Assembly (NCBI GenBank): GCA_033763975.1
Contig: JANRJM010000013.1
Coordinates: forward strand, 186,001 to 250,000
Reading direction: 5' to 3'
Origin: Planctomycetota bacterium
Lineage (GTDB): Bacteria; Planctomycetota; Phycisphaerae; Phycisphaerales; UBA1924
Length of the DNA stretch: 64,000 nucleotides
Shown: piece by piece, positions 44,230 to 52,805 of the stretch
How positions within the stretch are numbered: the stretch's first letter is position 1
Layout: every line of letters begins with the position of its first letter
Translations under genes and position numbers: made by a program
The notes under the pieces: generated by a model
What the model saw: only the letters and a program-made list of their open reading frames with translations
Databases searched by the model: none
What the model was told of the DNA's origin: nothing

Positions 44230-45810
44230 ATGAACGACCGCACCGCACGGGACATCGGCGCCGCGATCATCGATCGGTGCGAGCTGCTGGGCCTGGGGGC
44301 GTGCCTGCTGACGCCGGAGGGGCGGATCGCGGGCACGACGGTGCGGCCGCGGGCGCTGGCGGCGCTCATGCGGACCCCGCGGGTGATGACGGCGGTGAAC
44401 GGGGCGGCGCACTCGGGCGTGGTGGACGCCGCGCCGAAGGTGCGCATCGCGCTGGTCGCGTACACCACGGTGCGTGGCGAGCGCGGGCGCATCGCGGCGC
44501 TCGTGCTCGACGAGGGCTTCCACGCCGACCCGGCGTTCGCCGAGATGTGCCGGCACGCCTCGCTCGATCCGCACGCGACGCGCGCCGATCTGTCGGCGTT
44601 CGTGTGCGGGGGGGCGCGCCCCGCAGAGCTGGTGCGCCGCACGCTCGAGGGGCTCGCGGCCGACGCGCTCGAGCTGCACGAGCGCGACGAGACGATCGAG
44701 GGCTTCTCGCGCCAACTGGGCGAGTCGTTCGACACGATCGACCTGCTGTACTCGCTCGGACGCTCGATGCACGGGCCCTTCGACGCCGCCGGATTCCTGG
44801 GCATGGTGTGCGAGCGCCTGCACGCGACGATGAGCTTCTCGTGGGTGGCGGCGGTCTTCTCCGACGCGCCGGCGATCACGCCCCGCCTGCGCGGGATGAC
44901 GCTCTCGCGCGGGCAGACGCCGGTCGCGCACCCGCGCCTCCGCGAGGGTGCGATGGGGCTGCTCCGCGCGTGCGGCGAGACCGGCACCATCACCAGCCAG
45001 AGCCCCTTCGCCGTCGAGGGCACGCCCCCCCAGATCATCGTCGAGCCCGTCCGCTGCAAGGGGCAGGTCGCGGGCGTGCTGCTCTGCGGGGGCAAGCACG
45101 GCGAGGACCCGTTCGTCAGCAGCTACGACAGCCAGCTCATGGAGGCGTCCGCCGGGCTGGTGACGGCGTTCGCCGACAACCTCGCGCTGTACGACGACCT
45201 GCACGCCTCGTTCGTCGGCACGGTGCGGGCGCTCTCGGCGGCGATCGACGCGAAGGACCGCTACACGTTCGGCCACTCCGAGCGGGTCGCGTGGATGGCG
45301 CGCGAGCTCGCGCTCGCGTCCGGGCTCTCGAAGCGCGAGAGCGACCGCGTGCACATCGCGGGCCTGGTGCACGACGTGGGCAAGATCGGCGTGCCCGAGG
45401 GGGTGCTGTGCAAGCCCGGCGCGCTCACCCCGCAGGAGTTCGACGCCGTCAAGCAGCACCCGGCCATCGGGCACCGCATCCTGCGCGACATCCCGGGGTT
45501 CGAGGACGTGCTCCCGGGCGTGCTGCACCACCACGAGCGCTACGACGGGCACGGGTACCCCGCGGGGCTCGCGGGCGAGGACATCCCGCTGATCGCGCGC
45601 CTCATCGCCGTCGCCGACACCTTCGACGCCATGAGCAGCAACCGCTCGTACCGCCCCGCCATGCCCCGCCCGCGCGTGCTGGCCGAGATCGAGCGGTGCG
45701 GCGGGAGCCAACTGGACGCGCGCATCGCGTCGCTGCTGCGGACGATCGACCTGACCGGGTACGACGAACTGTTCAACGCGCGGCGTGCCGAGGCGGCCCA
45801 GGCCGCGTGA
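44230..45810 (+). CDS. GAF-HD-GYP cyclic-di-GMP phosphodiesterase
   Basis: 526 residues. The N-terminal ~150 residues are unrecognised (ARDIGAAIIDRCELLGLGAC). A GAF-like domain spans about 165-315 (DTIDLLYSLGRSMHGPFDAA, PQIIVEPVRCKGQVAGVLLC). The HD-GYP domain (about 335-515) is intact: LSAAIDAKDRYTFGHSERVA, GLVHDVGKIGVPEGVLCKPG, VKQHPAIGHRIL, VLHHHERYDGHGYPAGLAGE, IAVADTFDAMSSNRSYRP. The HD pair, HHE and DGxGYP motifs indicate hydrolysis of cyclic-di-GMP. GAGGGACGTGCC precedes the ATG. Paired with the upstream receiver protein; together with the PilZ protein at 7527 it suggests cyclic-di-GMP signalling. Confidence 0.93.
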   Translation: MNDRTARDIGAAIIDRCELLGLGACLLTPEGRIAGTTVRPRALAALMRTPRVMTAVNGAAHSGVVDAAPKVRIALVAYTTVRGERGRIAALVLDEGFHADPAFAEMCRHASLDPHATRADLSAFVCGGARPAELVRRTLEGLAADALELHERDETIEGFSRQLGESFDTIDLLYSLGRSMHGPFDAAGFLGMVCERLHATMSFSWVAAVFSDAPAITPRLRGMTLSRGQTPVAHPRLREGAMGLLRACGETGTITSQSPFAVEGTPPQIIVEPVRCKGQVAGVLLCGGKHGEDPFVSSYDSQLMEASAGLVTAFADNLALYDDLHASFVGTVRALSAAIDAKDRYTFGHSERVAWMARELALASGLSKRESDRVHIAGLVHDVGKIGVPEGVLCKPGALTPQEFDAVKQHPAIGHRILRDIPGFEDVLPGVLHHHERYDGHGYPAGLAGEDIPLIARLIAVADTFDAMSSNRSYRPAMPRPRVLAEIERCGGSQLDARIASLLRTIDLTGYDELFNARRAEAAQAA

Positions 45811-45826
45811 GGCGATTCACAGCGCT

Positions 45827-47053
45827 CTACTCGACCACCCGCGTCAGCGTTGCGCCGTCGATGGACCACCCCACCGTCTCGCGGAAGCCGGGGGCGGGCG
45901 TCGCCGGGCGGGCCGCGCGGACGGTGAGGCGCCCTTCCGTCGCGAAGTGCCTCCCGACCAGCAGCACGCCCTCGATGGTCACGACGCCCTTGCACGCGAC
46001 GTCGCCCGTCGCGTAGATGAGCCCGCGCAGCAACCCCGGGTACGAGTCGCTCTGATCGGCGTCGCTCACGCCACGGTAGGGCGTGCCGGCGGGGTTGAGG
46101 TTCACGCGCAGCGACGACTCCGCGAAGTCCGTCGAGGTCTGCGTGATGGCGATGGACCCGTCGACGATGAGCGACACGCCGCCCGCGCCGGGCTCGAGGA
46201 GCACGCTCTCCATGATCTGGGCCCCCGCCCCGACATCCACCAGCACGAGGGTGCCGACGATGCGGCACTCGCGCAGACGCACGGGCGCACCCCGGCAGTC
46301 GATGACATAGATGCCGTTCGGGTCCGCGGCGCCGAACGGGTTCGACGAGGACGACAGCACCACGTCCCGCAGTTCGCCCCCCGTGAGCGAGGCGTATGCG
46401 ATCGGCGTGCCCATCGCCGACCACGCCGCCACCACGCCCGGGCCCGGCATCTCGACCGGCTCGGTCAGCACACGGGTCGACCGCTGGAACGAGGAGCCGG
46501 TGATCGCGCCGGCGGCGACGGGCGCCGCGACGCTCGCGGAGACGGCGTGCATCGCGCCGTTCGCGCCGATGACGTCGTCGGCGAAGACGGTCGTGCCGTT
46601 GAACGTCGCGCTCCCGCCCGCCCAGACGCACCCGGCCGTGACACTCGCGAGGTGCCCGAAGCTCGGCAGCGCATCGGCGCGCAGGCCCTGGCGTGCGGCC
46701 CCCTTTGCCGCGAGCACCTCGAGACGCACGGGCTCGCCGGTGTCCGCCGTCAGATCACCCGCGGGATCGGCCAGCGTGCCGGCCATGCGAAGCCCGGCGT
46801 CGGCGTGGTTGACCGCCGTGTAGGGCCCCTTGTCCGCACGCCACGACGTGCCCCGCGGGTCGGCGTGCAGCACGTCGCACACGATCTCGAACGCGGACGC
46901 GGCGGCCCGGCGCGCGTCGGCGGCGTCGCCCCCCGCTTCCGCGCTCGTGCGCTGCACCCGCACGATCCCGAGCGCCGCGATGCCCAGCCCGGTGAGCGCC
47001 ACGCCCACGCACAACACGAGCGCGTACACCCCGCCGCGTCGGCGGCGCTTCAC
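45827..47053 (-). CDS. GspK/PilX-like pilus or secretion protein
   Basis: 408 residues, weakly recognised. The N-terminus KRRRRGGVYALVLCVGVALT followed by GLGIAALGIVRVQRT is a basic stretch plus one membrane helix, like GspK or PilX minor pseudopilins, but without the Phe-Thr/Ser-Leu cleavage site. The exported part has beta-helix-like repeats (AYASLTGGELRDVVLSSSSN, IYVIDCRGAPVRLRECRIVG, LVLVDVGAGAQIMESVLLEP, LIVDGSIAITQTS), as in polymer-forming or right-handed helix proteins. The GTG start overlaps the preceding pseudopilin stop (GTGA), and it closes the secretion operon. Position after GspG-H-J-I is that of GspK in type II systems, which is the main reason for the name. Confidence 0.65.
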   Translation of the reverse strand: MKRRRRGGVYALVLCVGVALTGLGIAALGIVRVQRTSAEAGGDAADARRAAASAFEIVCDVLHADPRGTSWRADKGPYTAVNHADAGLRMAGTLADPAGDLTADTGEPVRLEVLAAKGAARQGLRADALPSFGHLASVTAGCVWAGGSATFNGTTVFADDVIGANGAMHAVSASVAAPVAAGAITGSSFQRSTRVLTEPVEMPGPGVVAAWSAMGTPIAYASLTGGELRDVVLSSSSNPFGAADPNGIYVIDCRGAPVRLRECRIVGTLVLVDVGAGAQIMESVLLEPGAGGVSLIVDGSIAITQTSTDFAESSLRVNLNPAGTPYRGVSDADQSDSYPGLLRGLIYATGDVACKGVVTIEGVLLVGRHFATEGRLTVRAARPATPAPGFRETVGWSIDGATLTRVVE

Positions 47054-47553
47054 GGGAGCACCTCGTCGGCGCCGCGCGTCCGGTAGACCACCCGCGTCGC
47101 GAGCGGCACGCCGTCCTTGCGCACCGTGACGGTCACGCGCTTGATGGAGGTCGCGGTGAGCGAGGGCGTCAAGGCGCCGGAGGGCAGCCGCGTCATCCAC
47201 ACGACCTCGGTGTCGCGCTGCCAGGACCCGTCGGCCCCCGCGACGCCGTCGCGCGACTCGGGGGGCTTCTCGGAAAGGGCGTGGTAGTCGTCCACGTCGT
47301 CGAACCCCGCGCGCGTCACGCCCGCGTCGCCCGGGTTTGGCCCGATGGCGTCCGTGCCGGCGTCGGGGTCGCTGAACGCCCGGGCGCCGACCTCGGCGCA
47401 CAGCGATTCGGCGAGCGCGTGCGCCCGGGCCGCATCCGCGAGCCGGTGGCGTGCCCGGGCGGTGGCGCCCAGGGTTTCCAGCGCGCCGATCACGAGCACG
47501 ACGAGCACGGCCGCGGCGATCGTCGCCTCGATGAGCGAGAAGCCCCGGCGCAT
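47050..47553 (-). CDS. Minor pseudopilin, GspI/PilV-like
   Basis: 167 residues. The class III signal MRRGFSLIEATIAAAVLVVL has the Gly-Phe cleavage site and Glu at position 5 of the mature form, needed for prepilin peptidase and methylation, followed by the usual hydrophobic helix. A helical stretch (ATARARHRLADAARAHALAE) and a beta-rich C-terminus (DTEVVWMTRLPSGAL, IKRVTVTVRKDGVPLATRVV) match GspI/PilV. Start ATG overlaps the preceding stop (TGATG) and its stop overlaps the next start (GTGA). It would be a tip component of the pseudopilus. Confidence 0.82.
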   Translation of the reverse strand: MRRGFSLIEATIAAAVLVVLVIGALETLGATARARHRLADAARAHALAESLCAEVGARAFSDPDAGTDAIGPNPGDAGVTRAGFDDVDDYHALSEKPPESRDGVAGADGSWQRDTEVVWMTRLPSGALTPSLTATSIKRVTVTVRKDGVPLATRVVYRTRGADEVLP

Positions 47554-48668
47554 CACTTGTCCTCCGCGACGATCGGCTCGTCCGCCGTCACCGAGATGTC
47601 GAGCACGAGGGGCGTGGCGGACAACGCGGGCAGCAGGGGCCTCGCGGGCATGCCGGCGCCGGCGCGTGCTTCGCCGTCGCTCCCGCCCGAGTCGACGTGC
47701 ACGCGCACGCCCGAGGCCCGGGCCGCGCTGGCGACAATGGTACCGGGCTGCTTTACCAAGCCGTACAGCTCGTAGCGCAGGCTCACGTCGGGGCGAGCGC
47801 CCCACGAGGCGCCGGAGGAGGTCGAGACGGCGACGCCCGCTTCCGTGTTCGCGACCGCCGACTGCGTGGGGAACGAGACGAACGGCAGCAGCGCCTGGCG
47901 GAAGACGAACCACCGCCCGGTGCCGGCGGGGATGTCCGACGGCCCGGCGCCGAAGCCCGAGAAGTCAAAGGTGATCCACGACGCCGCCGGGAGGTTGAGG
48001 GCCAGCAGCGCGGACGCCGACGACTCGACCGTGCCGGGGAGGTCGTCGCCGTCGGGAAGCGTGCAATCGGCGACGAGCGTCGCGGAGAGGATGCTGGAAG
48101 GCGAGACGCGGACGCGCAGACGCGAGATGCTGTAGTGCGTTGCGCCGGCGGGCAGCGTCGGGCAGATGAACTGCGCGACGCGGGTCGACGCGGTGAGCGC
48201 GGTCGAGCCGTCGGCGTCGTCGTCGAACGACGCGAGCAGCACCTCCGAGCCGTACGAGCCCGCGGTGGCGGCGGTCACCGAGTCGTTCACCGTGTCCCAG
48301 TCGATGGAGAACGCGTGCACGTCGTCGAAGGCGTGGGTCTGCTTCCCGTTCTGGGCGCGCACGAGCGGATCGCCGGGGGTGCCCGACCACGCCCACGAGA
48401 CGGTCTCGTGGACGTCGTCCTGGTCCTGGTCGGCGAGCGTCAGCTCGACCGCGTGCGCAGACCGCGCGACGATCGCGGTCGCGAGCGAGACGTCGGACGC
48501 AACGCGTTCGGCGATCCGACGCGCGGCGAGCGTGCGGGACACGGCGTCGTCCTCGCGCGGGGAGGCCCGGGCCGCGAGCACCATGGAAGAGGCCAGCGCC
48601 GCGCCGATGAGCGCGACGACACCGAGGCTCACGACCATCTCGAGGAGCGAGAAGGCCCGGCGCGTCAT
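47553..48668 (-). CDS. Minor pseudopilin, GspJ/PilW-like
   Basis: 371 residues. The leader MTRRAFSLLEMVVSLGVVAL has an Ala-Phe cleavage site and the conserved Glu at mature position 5, then a membrane helix. The large beta-rich remainder includes AFSIDWDTVNDSVTAATAGS, HYSISRLRVRVSPSSIL, RWFVFRQALLPFVSF and VSLRYELYGLVKQPGTIVAS, resembling GspJ/PilW proteins with an extra ~150 residues. It overlaps both neighbours (ATGA at the start, TGATG at the end). GspJ usually caps the pseudopilus with GspI and GspK. Confidence 0.8.
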   Translation of the reverse strand: MTRRAFSLLEMVVSLGVVALIGAALASSMVLAARASPREDDAVSRTLAARRIAERVASDVSLATAIVARSAHAVELTLADQDQDDVHETVSWAWSGTPGDPLVRAQNGKQTHAFDDVHAFSIDWDTVNDSVTAATAGSYGSEVLLASFDDDADGSTALTASTRVAQFICPTLPAGATHYSISRLRVRVSPSSILSATLVADCTLPDGDDLPGTVESSASALLALNLPAASWITFDFSGFGAGPSDIPAGTGRWFVFRQALLPFVSFPTQSAVANTEAGVAVSTSSGASWGARPDVSLRYELYGLVKQPGTIVASAARASGVRVHVDSGGSDGEARAGAGMPARPLLPALSATPLVLDISVTADEPIVAEDK

Positions 48669-49246
48669 CGCTTGTCCTCCTCGGCGGTGACCTCGCCCAC
48701 CTCGATGTCGGCCGGCACGGAGCGCGTCCGATCGACGACCACGCGCGTCGCGACCACTTCCGGGGTGCCCACCCGCACGGACCCGTCGGACGCGACCGTC
48801 ACGGTGGAAGCGACCCGCCCGGCGCGGACGGTCACCGTGCCGGCGTCGCTCGGGCGGGCGAACGCGTCGAACGTGACCGAGTCCGAGGTCCCGAACGTCG
48901 CGGTCGAGATGACGCCCCCGTAGGGCTCGATGGACAGGTCGGGCGTGCGGGGCGTGCCCCGCGCGGGACGCACCTTGAACTGGCAGTAGCCCTCGAAGAA
49001 CATGACGACCACGGGCGCGCTCGACGCTTCGGCGGTCTCTCGCGCCAGCTCGAGTTCCGCCGCGACCCGCCGGGCGCTCGCGTCGACGCGGTAGCGGTTC
49101 TGCGCGACGGCGTAGCGCGGGACGGCCATCGCCGCGACGACCGCCACCACGCCGAGCACGAGCACGAGCTCGATCAGGCTGAACCCGGGGCGCGCAAAGG
49201 CCCGGCGAAGTTCGTTCGCCGGGCGACGTTCGGCTGGCGGGTGCAT
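48665..49246 (-). CDS. Minor pseudopilin, GspH/FimT-like
   Basis: 193 residues from the ATG at 49246. A long leader of about 24 residues (ERRPANELRRAFARP) precedes the cleavage site GFSLIELVLVLGVVAVVAAM. The rest has a helix (ASARRVAAELELARETAEAS) and the strand pair PVVVMFFEGYCQFKVRP typical of GspH/FimT, then DSVTFDAFARPSDAGTVTVR and SVRVGTPEVVATRVVVDRTR. A further in-frame start at 49321 only adds basic residues. It follows the major pseudopilin gene by 71 bp and overlaps the GspJ-like gene by four bases. Confidence 0.83.
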   Translation of the reverse strand: MHPPAERRPANELRRAFARPGFSLIELVLVLGVVAVVAAMAVPRYAVAQNRYRVDASARRVAAELELARETAEASSAPVVVMFFEGYCQFKVRPARGTPRTPDLSIEPYGGVISTATFGTSDSVTFDAFARPSDAGTVTVRAGRVASTVTVASDGSVRVGTPEVVATRVVVDRTRSVPADIEVGEVTAEEDKR

Positions 49247-49317
49247 CAGTCGAGCCCCTGCGCCCCCTGCACGACAGACTGTTCGGGAGTTGCGCCGTGC
49301 ACGACGGCCCCGCCCCC

Positions 49318-49794
49318 TCAATACGCGTTGTACTTCTTGCCGTTCGCGTCGACCTCGCCGTCGGCGAGCGCCGCCTGGATGGCGCCGGTGCTCTCGTCGT
49401 ACACCCAGCCCACGGTGGCGCCGACCGCCGCGGCGACGCCGGTCTGGCCCTTCTTGCTCCCCACGGGCAGCGGGGGAATGGCGCGCAGGTACGGGCCAAA
49501 GATGAACTCGCCGGTCTTGGTCGCGTTCGCCGTGCCGTCGAGCTTGGTGTACGTCGTCAGCTGCGCTTCAAAGGTGAGGACCTTGGGCCAGTCCGCGTCC
49601 GTCCCGCCGTGCTCCGTGTGGAACAGGTCGATGGCGTTGCGCAGAATGGTGAGGTTGCCCGAGAGGGCCGCGTCCGCGGCGCCCGCCGCGCCGCGGCTCA
49701 TCCGCGGGATCGCGATCGCCGCGATGATCCCGATGATGACGACGACGATCACCAGCTCGATCAGGCTGAATCCACGACGCACGGCGTGCCGCAT
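49318..49794 (-). CDS. Major pseudopilin, GspG-like
   Basis: 158 residues. The prepilin signal RRGFSLIELVIVVVIIGIIA has the Gly-Phe cleavage site and Glu at mature position 5, followed by AIAIPRMSRGAAGAADAALS, as in GspG major pseudopilins. The C-terminal part (GEFIFGPYLRAIPPLPVG, VGWVYDESTGAIQAALADGE) fits GspG, including the Pro-rich loop. GGAGGACGTC precedes the ATG. A 147-bp gap with a hairpin separates it from the PilP/GspC-like gene, so it may be expressed more strongly than the rest of the operon, as expected for the pilus subunit. Confidence 0.9.
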   Translation of the reverse strand: MRHAVRRGFSLIELVIVVVIIGIIAAIAIPRMSRGAAGAADAALSGNLTILRNAIDLFHTEHGGTDADWPKVLTFEAQLTTYTKLDGTANATKTGEFIFGPYLRAIPPLPVGSKKGQTGVAAAVGATVGWVYDESTGAIQAALADGEVDANGKKYNAY

Positions 49795-49822
49795 GACGTC
49801 CTCCGATGTGCCCGGTGGGGCT

Positions 49823-49851
49823 GCGTCGGGCCCGGGGCCATCGCCCGACGC
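49823..49851. terminator. 9-bp hairpin upstream of the major pseudopilin gene
   Basis: GCGTCGGGC (49823-49831) and GCCCGACGC (49843-49851) are exact reverse complements around an 11-base loop. It lies in the gap before the GspG-like gene on the minus strand, about 28 bases upstream of its ATG. It could be an RNA processing or stabilising element rather than a terminator; no T-run follows. Confidence 0.35.
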
Positions 49852-49941
49852 CCGCCGACCGCATGTTGCATCGTCCCCTCACGCACTCGTGTTGAGCAAC
49901 TCGCGCACCATCCAGCCCGCACGAGCGGCATGATCCCACCT

Positions 49942-50484
49942 TCAGCGCGGCGCGCCCCGCGTTCCCGTGGGAACCTGCAACGCGACCTCGTGCCCCGCGA
50001 CCGAGAACGTCGCGCGACGCTCCTTCGCGTCCACCGCCACCAGCGTCGCGCGTCCCGATCCGTCGGGCAGGGCCACGCTCTCGCCCAGCGCGAGCGTCAC
50101 CCCGTTCACCACCGCCACTCCCGTCGAGACCGACGTCAGCCGCAGCCCCGTCGGCGTCGAGGACACCTCCGGCGCATCGACAGGCGCCGGGGCGTCGTCG
50201 GACGGCCCGGGCAGCCACTCCGGCGGGCAGCGGAAGACCCCGCCCGGGGGCGGCTCGCCCTCCATCTGGGCCGCCATCCGGCGCAGGCGTTCGGCCAACG
50301 ACTCGGCCTCCGGCGCCCGCGCGCGCGCCGAGGCCGCGGGCGCCGGGGCCCCGCCGGTATCGGTCGTGGCGTGCGCCGTGGCCGGGGCCGCCCCGCCCGA
50401 GAGCACGAGCTTGTCGACCCCCAGGGCGATCAGGCCGATCACGAGCACCCCGGACGCGAACTTCTGTTGTGCGGTGAGTTCCAC
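49942..50484 (-). CDS. PilP/GspC-like assembly protein
   Basis: 180 residues from the GTG at 50484, 31 bp after the PilO-like gene; the longer in-frame start at 50574 would overlap that gene. One N-terminal membrane helix (FASGVLVIGLIALGVDKLVL) is followed by an Ala/Pro-rich linker and a small C-terminal beta domain (LRLTSVSTGVAVVNGVTLAL, GESVALPDGSGRATLVAVDA, RRATFSVAGHEVALQVP). The motif A-V-V-N-G-x-L-x-x-G-E-x-V is that of the homology region of GspC/GspB and PilP, which contacts the secretin. Position after PilM-N-O matches PilP. Weak by sequence, good by order. Confidence 0.65.
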   Translation of the reverse strand: MELTAQQKFASGVLVIGLIALGVDKLVLSGGAAPATAHATTDTGGAPAPAASARARAPEAESLAERLRRMAAQMEGEPPPGGVFRCPPEWLPGPSDDAPAPVDAPEVSSTPTGLRLTSVSTGVAVVNGVTLALGESVALPDGSGRATLVAVDAKERRATFSVAGHEVALQVPTGTRGAPR

Positions 50485-50515
50485 GCTCCGAATGGGCGAT
50501 ACGCGCGGGCGTCCG

Positions 50516-51106
50516 TCAAGGCCGCTCCGCGCGGGATGTCGTGTCGGCGTCGGCACGCGCGGCGTCACCGGCACGCGTGTACCAGATCATCTCGACGGTG
50601 AACCGGGCCGGCTCGTCGGGCGCATCGGGGCGGGCGCCCACGCCGAAGGCGACCGTCTCCATGTCCGGGAACCGCTCGCGCAGCGCTCCCAGGAACGGCG
50701 CGAACGAGTGGGGCGGGCACTCGCCCCCCACGACGATCGGGATCGTCCCGTAGCGGGGAGTCTGCGTGGGCTGCCGCGGCGCCACCTCGCGGACCAGCAC
50801 GCCCAGTTCGTCGCCCAGTTCCGGGATCGCCGCCAGGCGCGACGTGAGCCCCGAGGCGGGCCCCAGCACGACCTGCGTGCCGAGGTCGGCCTCGGCGCGG
50901 GCGAGCTGCTCGCGCAGCGTGCGCACCTCGCGTTCGCGCGCGTCGAGCAGGCCTCGCTGCTCGTCGAGCTGGGCGCGCTCGTGCCGCGCCGCCGCCGCCG
51001 CCTGCTGCGCGGGGCGGACCACGCCCAGGTAGCCCAGCAGCGTGAGGCCCGCGACGCAGGCCACGCCGACGAGGTCGACCGCCGAGAAGACACGTGCGAG
51101 GTTCAT
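50516..51106 (-). CDS. PilO-like inner-membrane assembly protein
   Basis: 196 residues. A single N-terminal helix (VDLVGVACVAGLTLLGYLGV) is followed by a long coiled coil (AQQAAAAARHERAQLDEQRG, LLDAREREVRTLREQLARAE) and a ferredoxin-like C-terminal domain (ELGVLVREVAPRQPTQTPRY, ARFTVEMIWYTRAG). This is the shape of PilO/GspM. The start ATG overlaps the PilN-like stop as ATGA. With PilN it forms the periplasmic link between the PilM ring and the outer parts of the machine. Confidence 0.75.
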   Translation of the reverse strand: MNLARVFSAVDLVGVACVAGLTLLGYLGVVRPAQQAAAAARHERAQLDEQRGLLDAREREVRTLREQLARAEADLGTQVVLGPASGLTSRLAAIPELGDELGVLVREVAPRQPTQTPRYGTIPIVVGGECPPHSFAPFLGALRERFPDMETVAFGVGARPDAPDEPARFTVEMIWYTRAGDAARADADTTSRAERP

Positions 51107-51723
51107 CGGCGGGGCTCCTTGGAGGCACCGTCGCGCAGCGCGCACTGCACGCCGAACTCCACGAGCGCGGGGCGATCGGGGCGGGCGTCGCCGCGGGACC
51201 GGAGTTCCACGACCGCCACGCTCTCGAAGACGCCCGACTCTTCGAGGCGCAGCGCGAAGTCCGATACCGCGCGCTGCGAGCCGCCGACCCCGGCGAGCGA
51301 GAGCGTCCAGGGCCCGCGGCGCACGAGGCCCTCGCCCGCGCGGGGCGGGCCCCCGCCGCGCGACGAGAGTGACACGCGCTCGAACGCGACGTCCGCCCGC
51401 TTGGCCCGCGCCAGGAGATCGAGCAGCAGGCTCCAGTCGGGATGGTCGCCCACGGCGCGCGCGGTCGACAGTCGTTCGTCGGCGACCGAGACCGACCGGC
51501 GCAGGGCCTGGCACGCGCGTTCGGCGTCGGCCAGGCGGGTCTGCGTCTCGGCGAGGTCGCCCGCGGGCGAGGCGGTCGCCGGGCGAGAGAGCGCCGTCCA
51601 CGCCCAGCCGGCGCCCAGCAGCACGACGTACGCCGCGCAGGCGCCGGTCCAGGCGCGGGCGCGGGCGCGCAGGCGCAGCGCGCGGACGCGCGAGGCGGGC
51701 AGCAGATTGAGCGCGCCGTTCAT
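51103..51723 (-). CDS. PilN-like inner-membrane assembly protein
   Basis: 206 residues. The N-terminus NGALNLLPASRVRALRLRAR holds the short NLLP motif with which PilN binds PilM. A membrane helix (WTGACAAYVVLLGAGWAWTA) follows, then a coiled coil (GDLAETQTRLADAERACQAL) and a ferredoxin-like domain (DVAFERVSLSSRGGG, GPWTLSLAGVGGSQRAVSDF, SVAVVELRSRGDARPDR). The ATG overlaps the PilM-like stop (ATGA). PilM-PilN-PilO order and the NLLP motif give good confidence. Confidence 0.82.
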   Translation of the reverse strand: MNGALNLLPASRVRALRLRARARAWTGACAAYVVLLGAGWAWTALSRPATASPAGDLAETQTRLADAERACQALRRSVSVADERLSTARAVGDHPDWSLLLDLLARAKRADVAFERVSLSSRGGGPPRAGEGLVRRGPWTLSLAGVGGSQRAVSDFALRLEESGVFESVAVVELRSRGDARPDRPALVEFGVQCALRDGASKEPRR

Positions 51724-52805
51724 GCCGCCCTCCGTGCGCCGGCGCGGGTCGGGACGTCGCGCACCGCCACGCCCAGCGCGATCGCGAAGGCGGGGTCGAT
51801 CGGCGCGCGCCCGGGCCCCGCGTCATCGATCTCCCAGAGGCGCGCGGGGTCGAGCTCTTGCACGGGCAGGCCCAGCGACTCGGCGAGGCGCTCGCGCAGG
51901 CCCGAGGCGTGCCACCCTTCGCCGCAGAGCAGCACCCGCCCCGGACGCGCCCCCGGGTAGCGATGGGCCGCGTACGCCAGCGAGCGCGCCACCTCCGGCG
52001 CGGCCCGCGCGCCAAAGTCCGTCTGCACGCCCCGCATCGCCCCGCGGACGCGTTCGGGGAGCGCCGGCGAGGCGTCGGCCGATGCGTCGGTCGTCCGCGC
52101 GAGGCTCCGCACGAGATCCGGCGGCAGGCCGCCCCGCGCGCCGACGTCCTCGCACACCTGCCTCCAACTCGTGGACTCGACGACCCGCTCGAACACGATC
52201 GCGCGGTCGAGCACCAGCACGATGGTCAGCCCGTCCCAGCCCACGTCGAGCACGCACGTCAGCACTCCGGGGAGCGCGAGCGCATCGGCGGCGCGCGCCA
52301 TCGCCATCCCGCCGGACTCCATCGCGACGCACTCGAGCCCCTCGTCTTCCAGGCGCTCGATGATCGGCTCGACGCGATCGCGCACCACGCCCAGGCACAT
52401 CGCGTGCAGCCCGTCCTTGGCACGGGGGGGCGGCGGCACTTCCCACATGACGTGGTGCACGCCGGACGCGTCCACGCGCGACGCGCGGGCCAGCTCCAGC
52501 CGCGCGATCTGGTCCAGCGGCGCCCCGCTCGAGCGAGGAGGCAGTTCCAGCGAGGCGCTCAGCACGAGCGGCTGGGGCAGCACCACGCCGACACGGTCGC
52601 CCGAGAACCCGCCGCGGCGCACGAGCCCGGCGACGAGCGAGGCGTCTTCGGGCGTGAAGATCGCGCCGGGCTCGCGCGCGGGCGAGCGCACGCCCGACGC
52701 CCACGCGCGCACCCGCACGCGCCCGCCCCGCACGTCGCCCTGCGCCAGGCGCACGACGCCGCCGGTGAGGTCTACGCCGATCAGCGTCGCCCGGGGCGCG
52801 ATCAT
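51720..52805 (-). CDS. PilM-like actin-fold assembly ATPase
   Basis: 361 residues. An ASKHA fold of the PilM/FtsA type: ATLIGVDLTGGVVRLAQGDV opens strand 1, FSGDRVGVVLPQPLVLSASL, DGLHAMCLGVVRDRVEPIIE, LECVAMESGGMAMARAADAL, VLTCVLDVGWDGLTIVLVLD (phosphate 2 loop) and GRVLLCGEGWHASGLRERLA (adenosine loop), ending DPAFAIALGVAVRDV. PilM sits in the cytoplasm, binds the N-terminus of PilN and links to the ATPase; GspL fills the same place in type II systems. Starts with ATG overlapping the GspF-like stop (ATGA). Confidence 0.85.
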   Translation of the reverse strand: MIAPRATLIGVDLTGGVVRLAQGDVRGGRVRVRAWASGVRSPAREPGAIFTPEDASLVAGLVRRGGFSGDRVGVVLPQPLVLSASLELPPRSSGAPLDQIARLELARASRVDASGVHHVMWEVPPPPRAKDGLHAMCLGVVRDRVEPIIERLEDEGLECVAMESGGMAMARAADALALPGVLTCVLDVGWDGLTIVLVLDRAIVFERVVESTSWRQVCEDVGARGGLPPDLVRSLARTTDASADASPALPERVRGAMRGVQTDFGARAAPEVARSLAYAAHRYPGARPGRVLLCGEGWHASGLRERLAESLGLPVQELDPARLWEIDDAGPGRAPIDPAFAIALGVAVRDVPTRAGARRAA

